From NCBI GenBank assembly GCA_903862955.1, contig CAIPAH010000001.1:1-54548 (forward strand): DNA of 54,548 nucleotides, written 5' to 3'. Under the pieces are notes generated by a model, which was not told where the DNA came from, searched no databases, and saw nothing but the letters and a program-made list of their open reading frames with translations. Shown here piece after piece: positions 9,218 to 18,609 of the stretch; position 1 is the first letter of the stretch, and the number at the start of each line of letters is the position of its first letter. The DNA is from an uncultured Opitutia bacterium. GTDB lineage: Bacteria > Verrucomicrobiota > Verrucomicrobiia > Opitutales > Opitutaceae. Position numbers and translations under genes: made by a program.

Positions 9218-10249
9218 TTGAACACTCTCTACACCGTACCTGACGGCGTCCGCCAACTGCGCGCCGACAAGGCCCTCGCCCTGTCTCATCGTGACCACAG
9301 CCGCGTGGCGTTTCACCGCTCGTTCGATGCGGGACTCGTGAAGCTCAATGGGCGCGTCATCGGCCGGGACAGCCCGGTGGCTGGCGGCGATGTGCTGGAG
9401 TTTTCGTTTCCCGACCTGAAGCCGGCGGAGCTGAAGGCCGTGGACATCCATCTGGACGTGCTCTTCGAGGACAAGCACCTGCTGGCGGTGAACAAGGCGT
9501 CCGGCATGATCGTGCACCCCGGCGCGGGCACCGGCGAGGACACGCTCGTGCACGCGCTGCTCGCCCACTGCAAAGGCGGCTTGAGCGGCATCGGCGGCGT
9601 GGAGCGCCCGGGCATTGTGCACCGGCTCGACCGGGAAACCTCGGGCATCATCCTCGTGGCCAAGACGGACAAGGCGCACCGCGGGCTGGCGGAGCAGTTT
9701 TCCGAGCGGGCGCTGGAGAAGGAATATCTCGCCCTGGTCGCGGGCGCGCCGGGTCTCATGAGCGGTGCGATCCGGAAGGCGATCGGCCGCAACAAGCAGC
9801 ACCGGCACAAAATGGCACCGGTGGAAGTGGAACAGGGCGGCCGCGACGCGCACACCGATTGGGAGGTGGTCGAGCGGTTCGGACAGACCGCCACGCTTGT
9901 GCGCTGCACGATTCACACCGGGCGCACGCACCAGATTCGCGTCCACATGAAGTCCCTTGGCCACATCGTGCTGGGCGATGAAGTCTACGGCTGGAAGCCC
10001 GACCCGCGCCTGCCGCGTCAGCCCGAGCGTGTGATGCTGCATGCCGAGCACCTCGTGTTTGAGCACCCGATTTCCCACAAGCGCATCGACCTGCGCGCGC
10101 CGCTGCCGAAGGACATGGCCATGATGCTCACGCAGCTGCGCAAAGTGAGCGCCGCCACCGCCAAGGCGCGGAAAGCGGCGGCGACGCCGCCCAAGCCGCG
10201 GGGCAAGCCGCAGCCGCCGCCGTTTCACCCGCACGAGTCGCGCGCCTGA
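9218..10249 (+). CDS. rluD: RluA/RluD-family 23S rRNA pseudouridine synthase
   Basis: A 343-aa RNA pseudouridine synthase. An N-terminal S4-like RNA-binding region (about residues 10-68, including VKLNGRVIGRDSPVAGGD) precedes the catalytic domain. The signature HRLDRETSG, with the catalytic Asp, lies near residue 140, followed by EKEYLALV, the T-H-Q-I-R-V-H motif (GRTHQIRVHMKSLGH) and LHAEHLVFEHP. The only start that keeps the S4 region is TTG at 9218. The C-terminal 40 residues are a Lys/Ala/Pro-rich basic tail that may add RNA affinity. Assignment to RluD rather than RluC/RluA rests on the S4 domain and general layout; the target uridines are not deducible. Confidence 0.88.
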   Translation: MNTLYTVPDGVRQLRADKALALSHRDHSRVAFHRSFDAGLVKLNGRVIGRDSPVAGGDVLEFSFPDLKPAELKAVDIHLDVLFEDKHLLAVNKASGMIVHPGAGTGEDTLVHALLAHCKGGLSGIGGVERPGIVHRLDRETSGIILVAKTDKAHRGLAEQFSERALEKEYLALVAGAPGLMSGAIRKAIGRNKQHRHKMAPVEVEQGGRDAHTDWEVVERFGQTATLVRCTIHTGRTHQIRVHMKSLGHIVLGDEVYGWKPDPRLPRQPERVMLHAEHLVFEHPISHKRIDLRAPLPKDMAMMLTQLRKVSAATAKARKAAATPPKPRGKPQPPPFHPHESRA

Positions 10250-10260
10250 CCCACCCGAAC

Positions 10261-11934
10261 ATGGACGGACTTCGCCCCGCCACGAGCGCACTGGCCCTGG
10301 AGTGGGCCCGGTTGCTGGCGCCGCATTTTGGTGCGCGCGGCAGCATGGATCTCGACCTGCGCGACTGGCCGACGGCGCAGGGACCGTCTTACTACAACCA
10401 AGTCAGCCACTACACCTTCCTGCTGCTCGCCACCGGCGAATTGCCCGGCGCGGAGGCGGCGGAGCGGGCGGGTTACCTGCAGTTGGCGATGCGCAATCTC
10501 GAATATGTGCTCTCGATTACGGACGCGGAGTTCCACACGCCGCATTTCTCGCGGGGACGGGAGTGGGGGCGGCACATCGGCGAGTGGCTGAATTACTACC
10601 TGCTCTGCTCGCTGGAGGTCATGGAGCGGCACCAGTTGGGGACAAAGGAGCTCCGTGACCGGGTTGCGGTGGCGGTGACGGGCGCGGTGGCCGAGCTACA
10701 CCGACGGTTCGCCGAGAAATACCGCGTCACGCCAGCGGAATTCGTGGGAAATCACGACACGTGGCACGGCCTGTTGTTTTACCGCGCGGGCCGGTATTTC
10801 AAGCGCCGGGAGTGGAGTGAGTTTGCCACGGATTTTTTCGCGCGCTGCGTGCTGCCATTCCAGCAGCCCGACGGCTACTGGTCGGAAGGCCACGGGATTG
10901 TCGTGGGCTACGCGCTGGTCACGGCGCAGGCGGTTTCGCTGTATGCGGAACTGTCGGGGGATGTCGCGGCGCACGCGGCGATTGGGAAATTCCTGGGCTT
11001 TTACGAATTTTCGAACCTGCCGGACGGCACGACGGCGGTGGTCTTGGATGTGCGCATGCGTTACAGCCGGATGCCCTTCCTGTTCCTGCCGCCGGGATTC
11101 CTCGGGTGCGCCGCGGGACGCGCGATGTCGCAGCAGCGGTTGGAACTTGGCCGCGACTACCTGCACGAGCACGGCGTGCACGACAACGGCGCGCAGGCGT
11201 TCGCGTTCTTCGGCTCGTTTGCGGAATTTGTATTTGGGGCGGACATCCAGCCCCGTGAAATCGAGGTGCAGGCGCCGCGCAACCTGCCGGCGGCGTGGCT
11301 CGTTGGCGGGCCGTGGCGCGGTTACCTGGGCTGGCAGGTGGTGCCGGAGCACCCGAGCCGCTTCGTGCTGGATTCGCAGAACTTCGTGGAGCTCTGGCAT
11401 CAAAACGCCGGCTACGTCGCCGGCACCGGCGGGAGCAAATTCATGCCGCGGTTTTCCACAGTGCGTCGCACTGACAACGGGCGGGCCTACATTCCCGAGC
11501 GGGCGCGGTGCGTCCGAGCCACGGCCGAGAGCGCGGAGGTGGCGTTTACGTTTGGGACCGACGAGGTCGTTGTGGCGCTGTCGTTGGCCGGCGGACGTTG
11601 TACATTGTCGGCGCGAGTGGCGAGCGGGGAGAGCAGCCACGGCTACGAGCTCGCGCTGATCCTGGCGTTGCGCCGCGGTGAGACGCTGCAGATCGACGAT
11701 GCGGCGGAGAAGATCGATCCCACGGTGTTGATCCACACCAACGGCGGCCCGCGGACGGCCCAGACGCTGGGGTGGCGGGGCCTGACGTGGCGGCTGCCCG
11801 CGGGGGCCGGTCTCGATTATCCGGTGGTGCCGCACAATTCCTACACGCAGGACGGGCTCCCGGCGCCGGACGACTACGTCGGTCGCATCAGCTTCCCTCT
11901 GACCAGGGAGCAAATGACGATCGCGGTCGGGTGA
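10261..11934 (+). CDS. Unrecognised 557-aa protein, possible alpha/alpha-toroid glycan-active enzyme
   Basis: I do not recognise a named family. The first ~350 residues look all-helical and Trp/Tyr-rich. Blocks such as GREWGRHIGEWLNYYLL, EFVGNHDTWHGLLFYRAGRY and QQPDGYWSEGHGIVVGYAL resemble, in style only, the helical toroid of polysaccharide lyases and unsaturated-glycan hydrolases. The last ~200 residues look beta-rich (short Val/Ala strands such as EVVVALSLAGGRCTLSARV). That helical-toroid plus beta-sandwich order is typical of PL8 and heparinase-type lyases. There is no signal peptide, so it is likely cytoplasmic. It follows the pseudouridine synthase by 11 bases and converges on the Ppx/GppA gene 14 bases downstream. 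Candidate catalytic residues would be the conserved-looking Asn-His and Trp-His pairs near residue 163 and the Glu-Gly-His near 210; this is inference. Confidence 0.75.
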   Translation: MDGLRPATSALALEWARLLAPHFGARGSMDLDLRDWPTAQGPSYYNQVSHYTFLLLATGELPGAEAAERAGYLQLAMRNLEYVLSITDAEFHTPHFSRGREWGRHIGEWLNYYLLCSLEVMERHQLGTKELRDRVAVAVTGAVAELHRRFAEKYRVTPAEFVGNHDTWHGLLFYRAGRYFKRREWSEFATDFFARCVLPFQQPDGYWSEGHGIVVGYALVTAQAVSLYAELSGDVAAHAAIGKFLGFYEFSNLPDGTTAVVLDVRMRYSRMPFLFLPPGFLGCAAGRAMSQQRLELGRDYLHEHGVHDNGAQAFAFFGSFAEFVFGADIQPREIEVQAPRNLPAAWLVGGPWRGYLGWQVVPEHPSRFVLDSQNFVELWHQNAGYVAGTGGSKFMPRFSTVRRTDNGRAYIPERARCVRATAESAEVAFTFGTDEVVVALSLAGGRCTLSARVASGESSHGYELALILALRRGETLQIDDAAEKIDPTVLIHTNGGPRTAQTLGWRGLTWRLPAGAGLDYPVVPHNSYTQDGLPAPDDYVGRISFPLTREQMTIAVG

Positions 11935-11948
11935 AGAGTGGCCGCGAA

Positions 11949-12890
11949 TTACCCAGCTGAGCCGAGGGCCTCGCGGGCCAGCCCGTAGCGCAGGTTGTAG
12001 ACAGAGTTGCGAAAAACCGTGAAGCCGCCCGCCTCGGCAACGGCGATGAGTGTGGCGAGGGCGGTCGGGAAAACATCGGCTCGCGCGGGCGGCAATCCGG
12101 CCACCCGGCGGCGCGCGTCCAAGGGCAGGCTGCCGATCTCGCTCAGCAAAGTCCGAAGTGTGTCCACGGGCACGTCGGCCGGAGTAGCTTGGAAGGAAAT
12201 GCCTTGGCAGGCTCCCAGAATGGCGCGGACGGTGGTGATGGTCCCGCCGGTGCCGACGGCGACGGCGTTCTGCGGCAGATCGAACTTGAAACCGGCCTGG
12301 GTGAGGGCGGCCTTGGTGTGCGACGCGATTTGTTGAATCTGGGTGGCGGATATGGCCGCAACCGGATCGGGAATGAATTTTTCCGTCAAACGCACGCAGC
12401 CCAACTGCAGGCTGACGGCCTGGCTCACCGCGCGATGGCGAAAGGCGAGGCATTCCAGGCTGCCTCCGCCGAGATCGAAAACGTAGAAATCACCCAGCGA
12501 GGCCAGCGCGGGATCGCAGGTCAGGCCCTGGCCGATGAGGCCAGCTTCTTCGTCGCCCGTCAGAATCCGGATGGACTGGCCGGTCGCGGCGCGCACTTGC
12601 TCGCGGAAATCCCGGCCGTTGCCGGCGTCGCGGACGGCGCTCGTGGCCACGAGCACGGTGCTGGCTGGCGAAAATTTCGCGGCGTCCGCCAGGAGGGTGT
12701 TGATGGCCTCGAGTCCCCGGGCCATGCCCTCGGCGCTGAGCCGGGGATTCGTCTGGCTGATGCCGGCGCTGATGCGGACGTCGAGGGTCCGCATGAGGAG
12801 CGGGGAGATTTCGCCGGCGGGCGTGCGCGCGGCAACAAGCACCTTGATGGAATTGCTGCCGATATCGACGATGGCGACGGCTGGGCTCAT
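11949..12890 (-). CDS. Ppx/GppA-family phosphatase
   Basis: A 313-aa single-module exopolyphosphatase / pppGpp-phosphatase family protein of the ASKHA fold. The first phosphate loop is VAIVDIGSNSIKV (residues 5-17), the second is the FDLGGGSLEC block near residue 140, and TGDEEAGLIGQG supplies the catalytic Glu region. The third conserved block, VAVGTGGTITTVRAIL, is near residue 210. Its short length corresponds to the Ppx/GppA core without the C-terminal HD-like domain, so it may act on polyphosphate or on (p)ppGpp. It lies downstream of rsmI on the same strand, separated by the palindromic element at 12904-12985. Confidence 0.9.
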   Translation of the reverse strand: MSPAVAIVDIGSNSIKVLVAARTPAGEISPLLMRTLDVRISAGISQTNPRLSAEGMARGLEAINTLLADAAKFSPASTVLVATSAVRDAGNGRDFREQVRAATGQSIRILTGDEEAGLIGQGLTCDPALASLGDFYVFDLGGGSLECLAFRHRAVSQAVSLQLGCVRLTEKFIPDPVAAISATQIQQIASHTKAALTQAGFKFDLPQNAVAVGTGGTITTVRAILGACQGISFQATPADVPVDTLRTLLSEIGSLPLDARRRVAGLPPARADVFPTALATLIAVAEAGGFTVFRNSVYNLRYGLAREALGSAG

Positions 12891-12903
12891 GGACGGAAGA
12901 TGT

Positions 12904-12985
12904 AGCCCACGGAATACACGGAGGACACGGAAAACGGATGGGCGGAGGTCAGGAACTTCCGTGTTCTCCGTGTGATCAGTGGGCT
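12904..12985. repeat. Long imperfect inverted repeat with 9-base periodicity
   Basis: Two 29-base arms (12904-12932 and 12957-12985) are reverse complements at 25 of 29 positions by hand alignment, with a 24-base loop. Each arm carries three copies of a short unit at 9-base spacing (CACGGA in the left arm, its complement TCCGTG or a variant in the right). The right arm starts on the last base of the rsmI stop codon, and the element fills most of the rsmI-to-Ppx/GppA spacer. It could fold as a stable mRNA hairpin but has no U-tract. The architecture matches the second element at 17654-17719. Confidence 0.8.
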
Positions 12986-13710
12986 CACAGCTGGAAATCC
13001 GCCGGTGCGATCAGCAGCACGAATTCGCCTCTCAGGCTGGTCTTGGCGAGGCGGGCTTGGACTTCAGCCGCCGGGCCGACGAGGAACGTCTCGTGGAGCT
13101 TGGTGACTTCCTTCGCGACACAGATCACGCGGGTCGCGCCGAGGGTGGCGACGATCTCGTCCACCGCCTTGTCGATGCGGTGGCAGCTTTCGTAGAGGGC
13201 GAGGGTGTAGTCGAAGGTCCGGTATTTCTCGAAGAACGCGATGCGTGCCGCGCTCTTGGCCGGGAGAAAACCGACATACAGAAACCCGTTGGTCGGAAGC
13301 CCGGCGGCGCTGAGGACGGCGGTGAGGGCGCTCGGTCCGGGAACGGGGATGACGGGCAGGTTGCGCCGCCGACAGGCGCGGACGAGGCGAAAGCCGGGGT
13401 CGCTGAGCGCGGGCGTGCCGGCGTCGCTGACGACAGCGACGGATTTGCCGGCGGCGATTTCAGCAGCCAGCTGCTCGGCCATCTCGGTCTCGTTGTGCTC
13501 GTGATAGGCGACGAGGGTGCGACGCAGCCCGAGCCGGTTGAGCATCGCCCCGGTGGTGCGGGTGTCCTCGCAGGCGATCAGGTCCACGGCGCCCAGGATC
13601 GCGCGGGCGCGGTCGGTGAGGTCCGCGAGATTGCCGATGGGCGTGGCGACGACGTAGAGATGACCCGGCAGTGGCGTCAGCGAGGCGTTGGGAGTGGCGT
13701 TTTCGGTCAT
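12985..13710 (-). CDS. rsmI: 16S rRNA (cytidine1402-2'-O)-methyltransferase
   Basis: A 241-aa SAM-dependent methyltransferase of the tetrapyrrole-methylase fold that 2'-O-methylates C1402 of 16S rRNA. Conserved blocks are LYVVATPIGNLADLTDRA (N-terminal signature), CEDTRTTGAMLNRLG, VSDAGTPALSDPG (SAM-binding loop), VPGPSALTAVLSAAGLPTNGFLYVGFLP and the LYESCHRI segment. It is slightly shorter than E. coli RsmI (286 aa) and lacks the C-terminal tail. Its ATG is directly preceded by seven T residues belonging to a terminator-like hairpin (13711-13740), and its stop codon touches a palindromic repeat. Confidence 0.95.
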   Translation of the reverse strand: MTENATPNASLTPLPGHLYVVATPIGNLADLTDRARAILGAVDLIACEDTRTTGAMLNRLGLRRTLVAYHEHNETEMAEQLAAEIAAGKSVAVVSDAGTPALSDPGFRLVRACRRRNLPVIPVPGPSALTAVLSAAGLPTNGFLYVGFLPAKSAARIAFFEKYRTFDYTLALYESCHRIDKAVDEIVATLGATRVICVAKEVTKLHETFLVGPAAEVQARLAKTSLRGEFVLLIAPADFQL

Positions 13711-13741
13711 AAAAAAATCCGGCGCGCGGCCGGATTTTTTG
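13711..13741. terminator. Bidirectional terminator-like hairpin abutting the rsmI start codon
   Basis: A 12-base perfect stem (13712-13723 with 13729-13740) closes a GCGCG loop. The A-run on one side and T-run on the other give U-tracts in both directions. On the minus strand it lies just downstream of the 53-aa lipoprotein gene, and its T-tract ends at the base before the rsmI ATG (13710). Confidence 0.8.
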
Positions 13742-13758
13742 CGGGGAGAGTTTCAGGA

Positions 13759-13920
13759 TCAGTGACCACTCGAGCCCATGCCGGGGACGGCGCCTTCCCA
13801 GTCAGCAGGACGGCTCCACGGGATGGATGTATCCTTAGCGGTCTTGGAGGTGCAGCCAGCGAGCATCGCGCCCCAAGTGAGGAGAATCAGCAGGCAGATG
13901 GGTTTCTTGAGCGTGTTCAT
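13759..13920 (-). CDS. Small lipoprotein (53 aa), hypothetical
   Basis: A short gene read from ATG at 13920-13918 to TGA at 13761-13759. The N-terminus has a basic start (NTLKK), a hydrophobic helix ending in LTWGAMLAGC, and Cys-21 in a good lipobox (LAGC), so a lipidated mature protein of about 33 residues is predicted. The tail is polar with SIPWSRPADWEG and ends in a Gly/Ser/His motif. The SRPADWE-type motif occurs in small lipoproteins of related bacteria as far as I recall, but I assign no function. Support comes from the complete lipobox, a candidate promoter at 13937-13964 and a strong terminator just after the stop. Confidence 0.8.
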   Translation of the reverse strand: MNTLKKPICLLILLTWGAMLAGCTSKTAKDTSIPWSRPADWEGAVPGMGSSGH

Positions 13921-13936
13921 GGGAGTGAGTGGATTA

Positions 13937-13964
13937 CTAATAGGAAGGGAGGGTGGTTGTGCAA
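13937..13964 (-). promoter_or_regulatory. Candidate sigma-70-type promoter for the 53-aa lipoprotein
   Basis: On the minus strand TTGCAC (13964-13959) and TATTAG (13942-13937) are separated by 16 bases. They lie 16 bases upstream of the ATG in an AT-richer patch. The -35 matches 5 of 6 and the -10 matches 4 of 6 of the consensus. No transcript data support it. Confidence 0.4.
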
Positions 13965-14062
13965 GGCGTCATGCGACAGAGACGGAAACGGGCACAAATT
14001 GTTACGCCGGACGGGCCTGGACGGATGCTGTGTCCTGCGCGGAAGGCGGTGGGTTCCGGATT

Positions 14063-15646
14063 TCAGGCCTTCGCCGAGTAACGCGACTCGTGCCAGGGTG
14101 TACGGGCGCGCTTTTTTACGCCGGAGCTGCGGTTGGCGGAGAGGTGCTCGAGGATCTTGAACACGAGCTCCGCCTGGTCCGGCGCGCCCAAGTGGGTAGC
14201 CAATTGCTCGGGGGTGAAGGCCTTGCCGTCCGCGTTTTTGAGTGCGGCGGTGACCTTCTGCTTGAGCGCGATGACGCCGCCGGCGGCCTTCTTGCCGGCT
14301 TCCACGCCGGGCTGGTGGTAGGCGTTGATGTTGATCAGCGACGCGTAGAGGCCGACGACGCGTTCGTAGAGGGCGATCAGCAGGCCGATGGAGCGGGGCG
14401 AGACGTCGGGCAGCGTGATGGTGACGGAGGCGCGATTCTTTTCCGTGAGCGCATCGCGTGTGCCGAGGTAGAAACCCTGCAGGTAATCGCCGGCGGTGAT
14501 GCCCGGCTCGACCTCGAGGGAGGATTTGGCGTCACGGTCCTTCAGCACCTCGATGAAGGTGATGAAGAAATTGTTCACGCCGTCCCGGAGTTGCTGGACG
14601 TAGGCGTGCTGGTCGGTGGAGCCCTTGTTGCCGTAGACGGCGATGCCTTGGTTGACGACGTTGCCCGCGAGATCGCGCTCCTTGCCGAGGGATTCCATCA
14701 CGAGCTGCTGGAGGTAGCGGGAGAACAGCAGGAGCCGGTCCTTGTAGGGGAGCACGACCATGTCCTTCGCGCCGCGTCCGTCGGTGGCGAAATACCACAT
14801 CAGCGCGAGTAGCGCGGCGGGATTTTGCGCAATGACGGGCTGGCGCGTGACCGCGTCCATCGCGGCGGCGCCGTCGAGGATGGCCTGGATGTCGAGTCCC
14901 TGCAGCGCCGCGGGCAGCAGCCCGACCGCACAGAGCTCGGACGTGCGTCCGCCGACCCAGTCCCACATCGGGAAACGCGCGAGCCAGCCCTCTTGCGTCG
15001 CCGTGGTGTCGAGCTTCGAGCCGGCGCCGGTGACGGCGACGAAGTGTTTCGCGTGGTCGAGCTTGGCGGCTTGAAACGCGGCGATGGCCTCAAGCATGCC
15101 GTTGCGCGTTTCCGCGGTGCCGCCGGACTTCGAGATGACGACGACGAGGGTTTTCGCGAGCTGGCCGCGCAGCCCGGCCAGGACGTAGTCGATGCCGTCG
15201 GGGTCGGTGTTGTCGAAGAACGAGACCGCGAGCTTGTCCTTGCGCGGCGAACCGAGCGCGTGGCTCACGAACTGGGGACCGAGTGCGGAGCCGCCGATGC
15301 CGATGACGAGGAGGTGCTTGAACTTGCCCTTGGGGCCGGAGAGCGCGCCGGTGTGGACCTGCGACGCGAAGTCCTTGATGGCGGAAAGGGTGGAGGTGAT
15401 CTCGGAAGTGATCGCAGCCGTGGGCGCCAGATCGGGGGCGCGCAGCCAGTAATGCCCGACCATGCGCTGCTCGTCAGGATTGGCGATGGCGCCTTTCTCG
15501 AGGGCGGCCATGGCGGCAAAGGCCTGCTCCATGCGCGGCGCCATGGTGGCGAGGAATTCATCCGGGAATGGGATCCGGCTGACGTCGAGCGACACGCCCA
15601 GTTCGGAGACGTGGCAGAAGTGGGATTTGAAGCGGGACCAGGTCAT
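14063..15646 (-). CDS. pgi: Glucose-6-phosphate isomerase
   Basis: A 527-aa phosphoglucose isomerase interconverting glucose 6-phosphate and fructose 6-phosphate in cytosolic glycolysis and gluconeogenesis. Conserved stretches include [30 protein letters not shown] (phosphate-binding SIS motif), the [10 protein letters not shown] block, and [18 protein letters not shown] carrying the catalytic Glu/His region. [15 protein letters not shown] includes the C-terminal signature with its catalytic Lys. The sequence type resembles the long bacterial/cyanobacterial Pgi group. The C-terminus ends in a basic Arg/Lys-rich extension. The start is preceded by AATCCC, and a small two-TM ORF ends four bases upstream on the same strand, so ilvD, that ORF and pgi may share a transcript. 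Confidence 0.96.
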   Translation of the reverse strand: MTWSRFKSHFCHVSELGVSLDVSRIPFPDEFLATMAPRMEQAFAAMAALEKGAIANPDEQRMVGHYWLRAPDLAPTAAITSEITSTLSAIKDFASQVHTGALSGPKGKFKHLLVIGIGGSALGPQFVSHALGSPRKDKLAVSFFDNTDPDGIDYVLAGLRGQLAKTLVVVISKSGGTAETRNGMLEAIAAFQAAKLDHAKHFVAVTGAGSKLDTTATQEGWLARFPMWDWVGGRTSELCAVGLLPAALQGLDIQAILDGAAAMDAVTRQPVIAQNPAALLALMWYFATDGRGAKDMVVLPYKDRLLLFSRYLQQLVMESLGKERDLAGNVVNQGIAVYGNKGSTDQHAYVQQLRDGVNNFFITFIEVLKDRDAKSSLEVEPGITAGDYLQGFYLGTRDALTEKNRASVTITLPDVSPRSIGLLIALYERVVGLYASLININAYHQPGVEAGKKAAGGVIALKQKVTAALKNADGKAFTPEQLATHLGAPDQAELVFKILEHLSANRSSGVKKRARTPWHESRYSAKA

Positions 15647-15650
15647 GGGA

Positions 15651-15864
15651 TTAGTGAGTAAAAAATTCTACCGCACCACAGACAAAAATGACGATCATAG
15701 TTATGCCGGATACGACGGCTGCCGGGCCTTCAAGGTATATGTTTTCTCTTAGGCCGCGCCCAATCATAATTCTCCGGCGCGCGATCCCAATTGCTCCATA
15801 GACCACTCCAATTATCAGGCCCGCCCAAATAACGATCTGCGCAACTAATGGGGCATTTTTTCAC
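15651..15864 (-). CDS. Small two-TM membrane protein ORF with an apparent 1-base frameshift at an A6 run
   Basis: Between ilvD and pgi a minus-strand reading frame of about 69 codons ends in TAA (15653-15651). It encodes two hydrophobic helices ([20 protein letters not shown] and [20 protein letters not shown]) separated by an Arg-rich loop ([15 protein letters not shown]). The frame has no ATG before its middle and is closed upstream by TGA. That TGA overlaps a GTG at 15864-15862 followed by AAAAAA (15861-15856). Removing one A would join GTG to this frame and give a 70-aa protein starting M-K-N-A-P-L-V. The ORF is about 48% GC by hand count, well below its neighbours. It may be a slippage-expressed gene, a decayed gene or an indel in the assembly. 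Confidence 0.5.
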
Positions 15865-15869
15865 GATGA

Positions 15870-17591
<1,722 letters not shown>

Positions 17592-17653
17592 GAGCTGATC
17601 GCAGCGAACCAAAGCGCGTGGGTGCGGGCAAGCCGCGTTTCGGTCAATGAGGG

Positions 17654-17719
17654 TCACGCCAAGCCGCCAAGGCGCTAAGAGGACAGTGATGTCCTTCGCG
17701 GCTTCGCGCCTTGGCGTGA
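17654..17719. repeat. Imperfect inverted repeat with 8-base periodicity, tight hairpin
   Basis: A 32-base arm (17654-17685) and a 30-base arm (17690-17719) face each other across a 4-base loop and pair at about 26 positions, with a 2-base bulge. The left arm repeats GCCAAG, GCCAAG and GCTAAG at 8-base steps; the right arm carries complements with compensating G-C swaps. It lies in the divergent ilvD-scpB spacer, 60 bases from the ilvD start. Dispersed repeats with similar ACGCxAAG-type wording are common in several bacterial phyla (general knowledge). Confidence 0.8.
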
Positions 17720-17792
17720 GACAATGATTAGCTTCAGTTTCGGGATTGCTTCGCCTTGGGGCCGCCGCATTCACTCGTGGCGACGTTACCGC

Positions 17793-18608
17793 ATGGCCTT
17801 CAACCTGAAAAAGGTGCTCAAAGCACTGCTCCTCTCCTCCAGCCAGCCGCTCGCGATCAAGGACATCCAGGCGGTGTTCACGCGTTTCCACGAGCAGGAC
17901 TCGCTGCCGCTGCTCGAAAGCCCCGCGGAGGGCCAGCCGGCGGCGACCGCACCGTCGCCGGACGCCGCTGCGCCTGCCGTCGAGGAGGCGTCCGATCTGC
18001 TGCCCGAGGCGCCCGAGGATGCCGAACTTTACGCCGACGTGCCTTCGCTGGTCACCGCAACGCAGATTCGCGAGGCCGCGGACGCGATCGCGGTGGAACT
18101 GAAAGCGGCGGACGACGGCCTGCTCCTCATCGAAGGTTCGAACGGCTACCGGATCGTGACCAGCCCGCGCTTCGCCCGCTGGGTCCGCATCTTGCGGTCG
18201 GAGCCGCCGCCGCTGAAATTGAGCCAGTCGTCCATCGAGACGCTCGCGATCGTGGCGTATCGCCAGCCGGTGACGCGCGCGGAGATCGAGACGATCCGCG
18301 GGGTTTCGGCCGAGGCGGGCGTCAACAAGCTGCTGGAGCGCGAGCTGATTTACGTCGTGGGCCGCGCGGACCTGCCGGGGCGTCCGATCCAATATGGGAC
18401 GACCGATGCGTTTTTGGAATTTGTCGGCGTGAAGTCACTCGACGAACTGCCGGCCTCGGACGTGCTGTCCTCGCGGCAGATTGACGAGTGGCTGAACAAC
18501 GCGATGAACCCGGCGAAGCTCAGCGACACCGACATGGGCCTGTCGGACGAACAATTGCCGCTGGAGAGCGCGGCCGCACCGGCCGCGCAGGAGCCGGCCC
18601 AGTCCTGA
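17793..18608 (+). CDS. scpB: Segregation and condensation protein B
   Basis: A 271-aa ScpB, the winged-helix subunit that joins SMC and ScpA in chromosome condensation. [20 protein letters not shown] is the first wHTH. The block [20 protein letters not shown] followed by EIETIRGVS is the ScpB signature, followed by [19 protein letters not shown] and [20 protein letters not shown]. An Ala/Pro/Glu-rich insert (about residues 48-85) makes it longer than the usual 180-200 aa, and the C-terminus is acidic and Ala-rich. I use the ATG at 17793 because upstream codons lack family similarity. It ends one base before pheA, so the two are probably co-transcribed. Confidence 0.92.
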   Translation: MAFNLKKVLKALLLSSSQPLAIKDIQAVFTRFHEQDSLPLLESPAEGQPAATAPSPDAAAPAVEEASDLLPEAPEDAELYADVPSLVTATQIREAADAIAVELKAADDGLLLIEGSNGYRIVTSPRFARWVRILRSEPPPLKLSQSSIETLAIVAYRQPVTRAEIETIRGVSAEAGVNKLLERELIYVVGRADLPGRPIQYGTTDAFLEFVGVKSLDELPASDVLSSRQIDEWLNNAMNPAKLSDTDMGLSDEQLPLESAAAPAAQEPAQS

Positions 18609-18609
18609 C

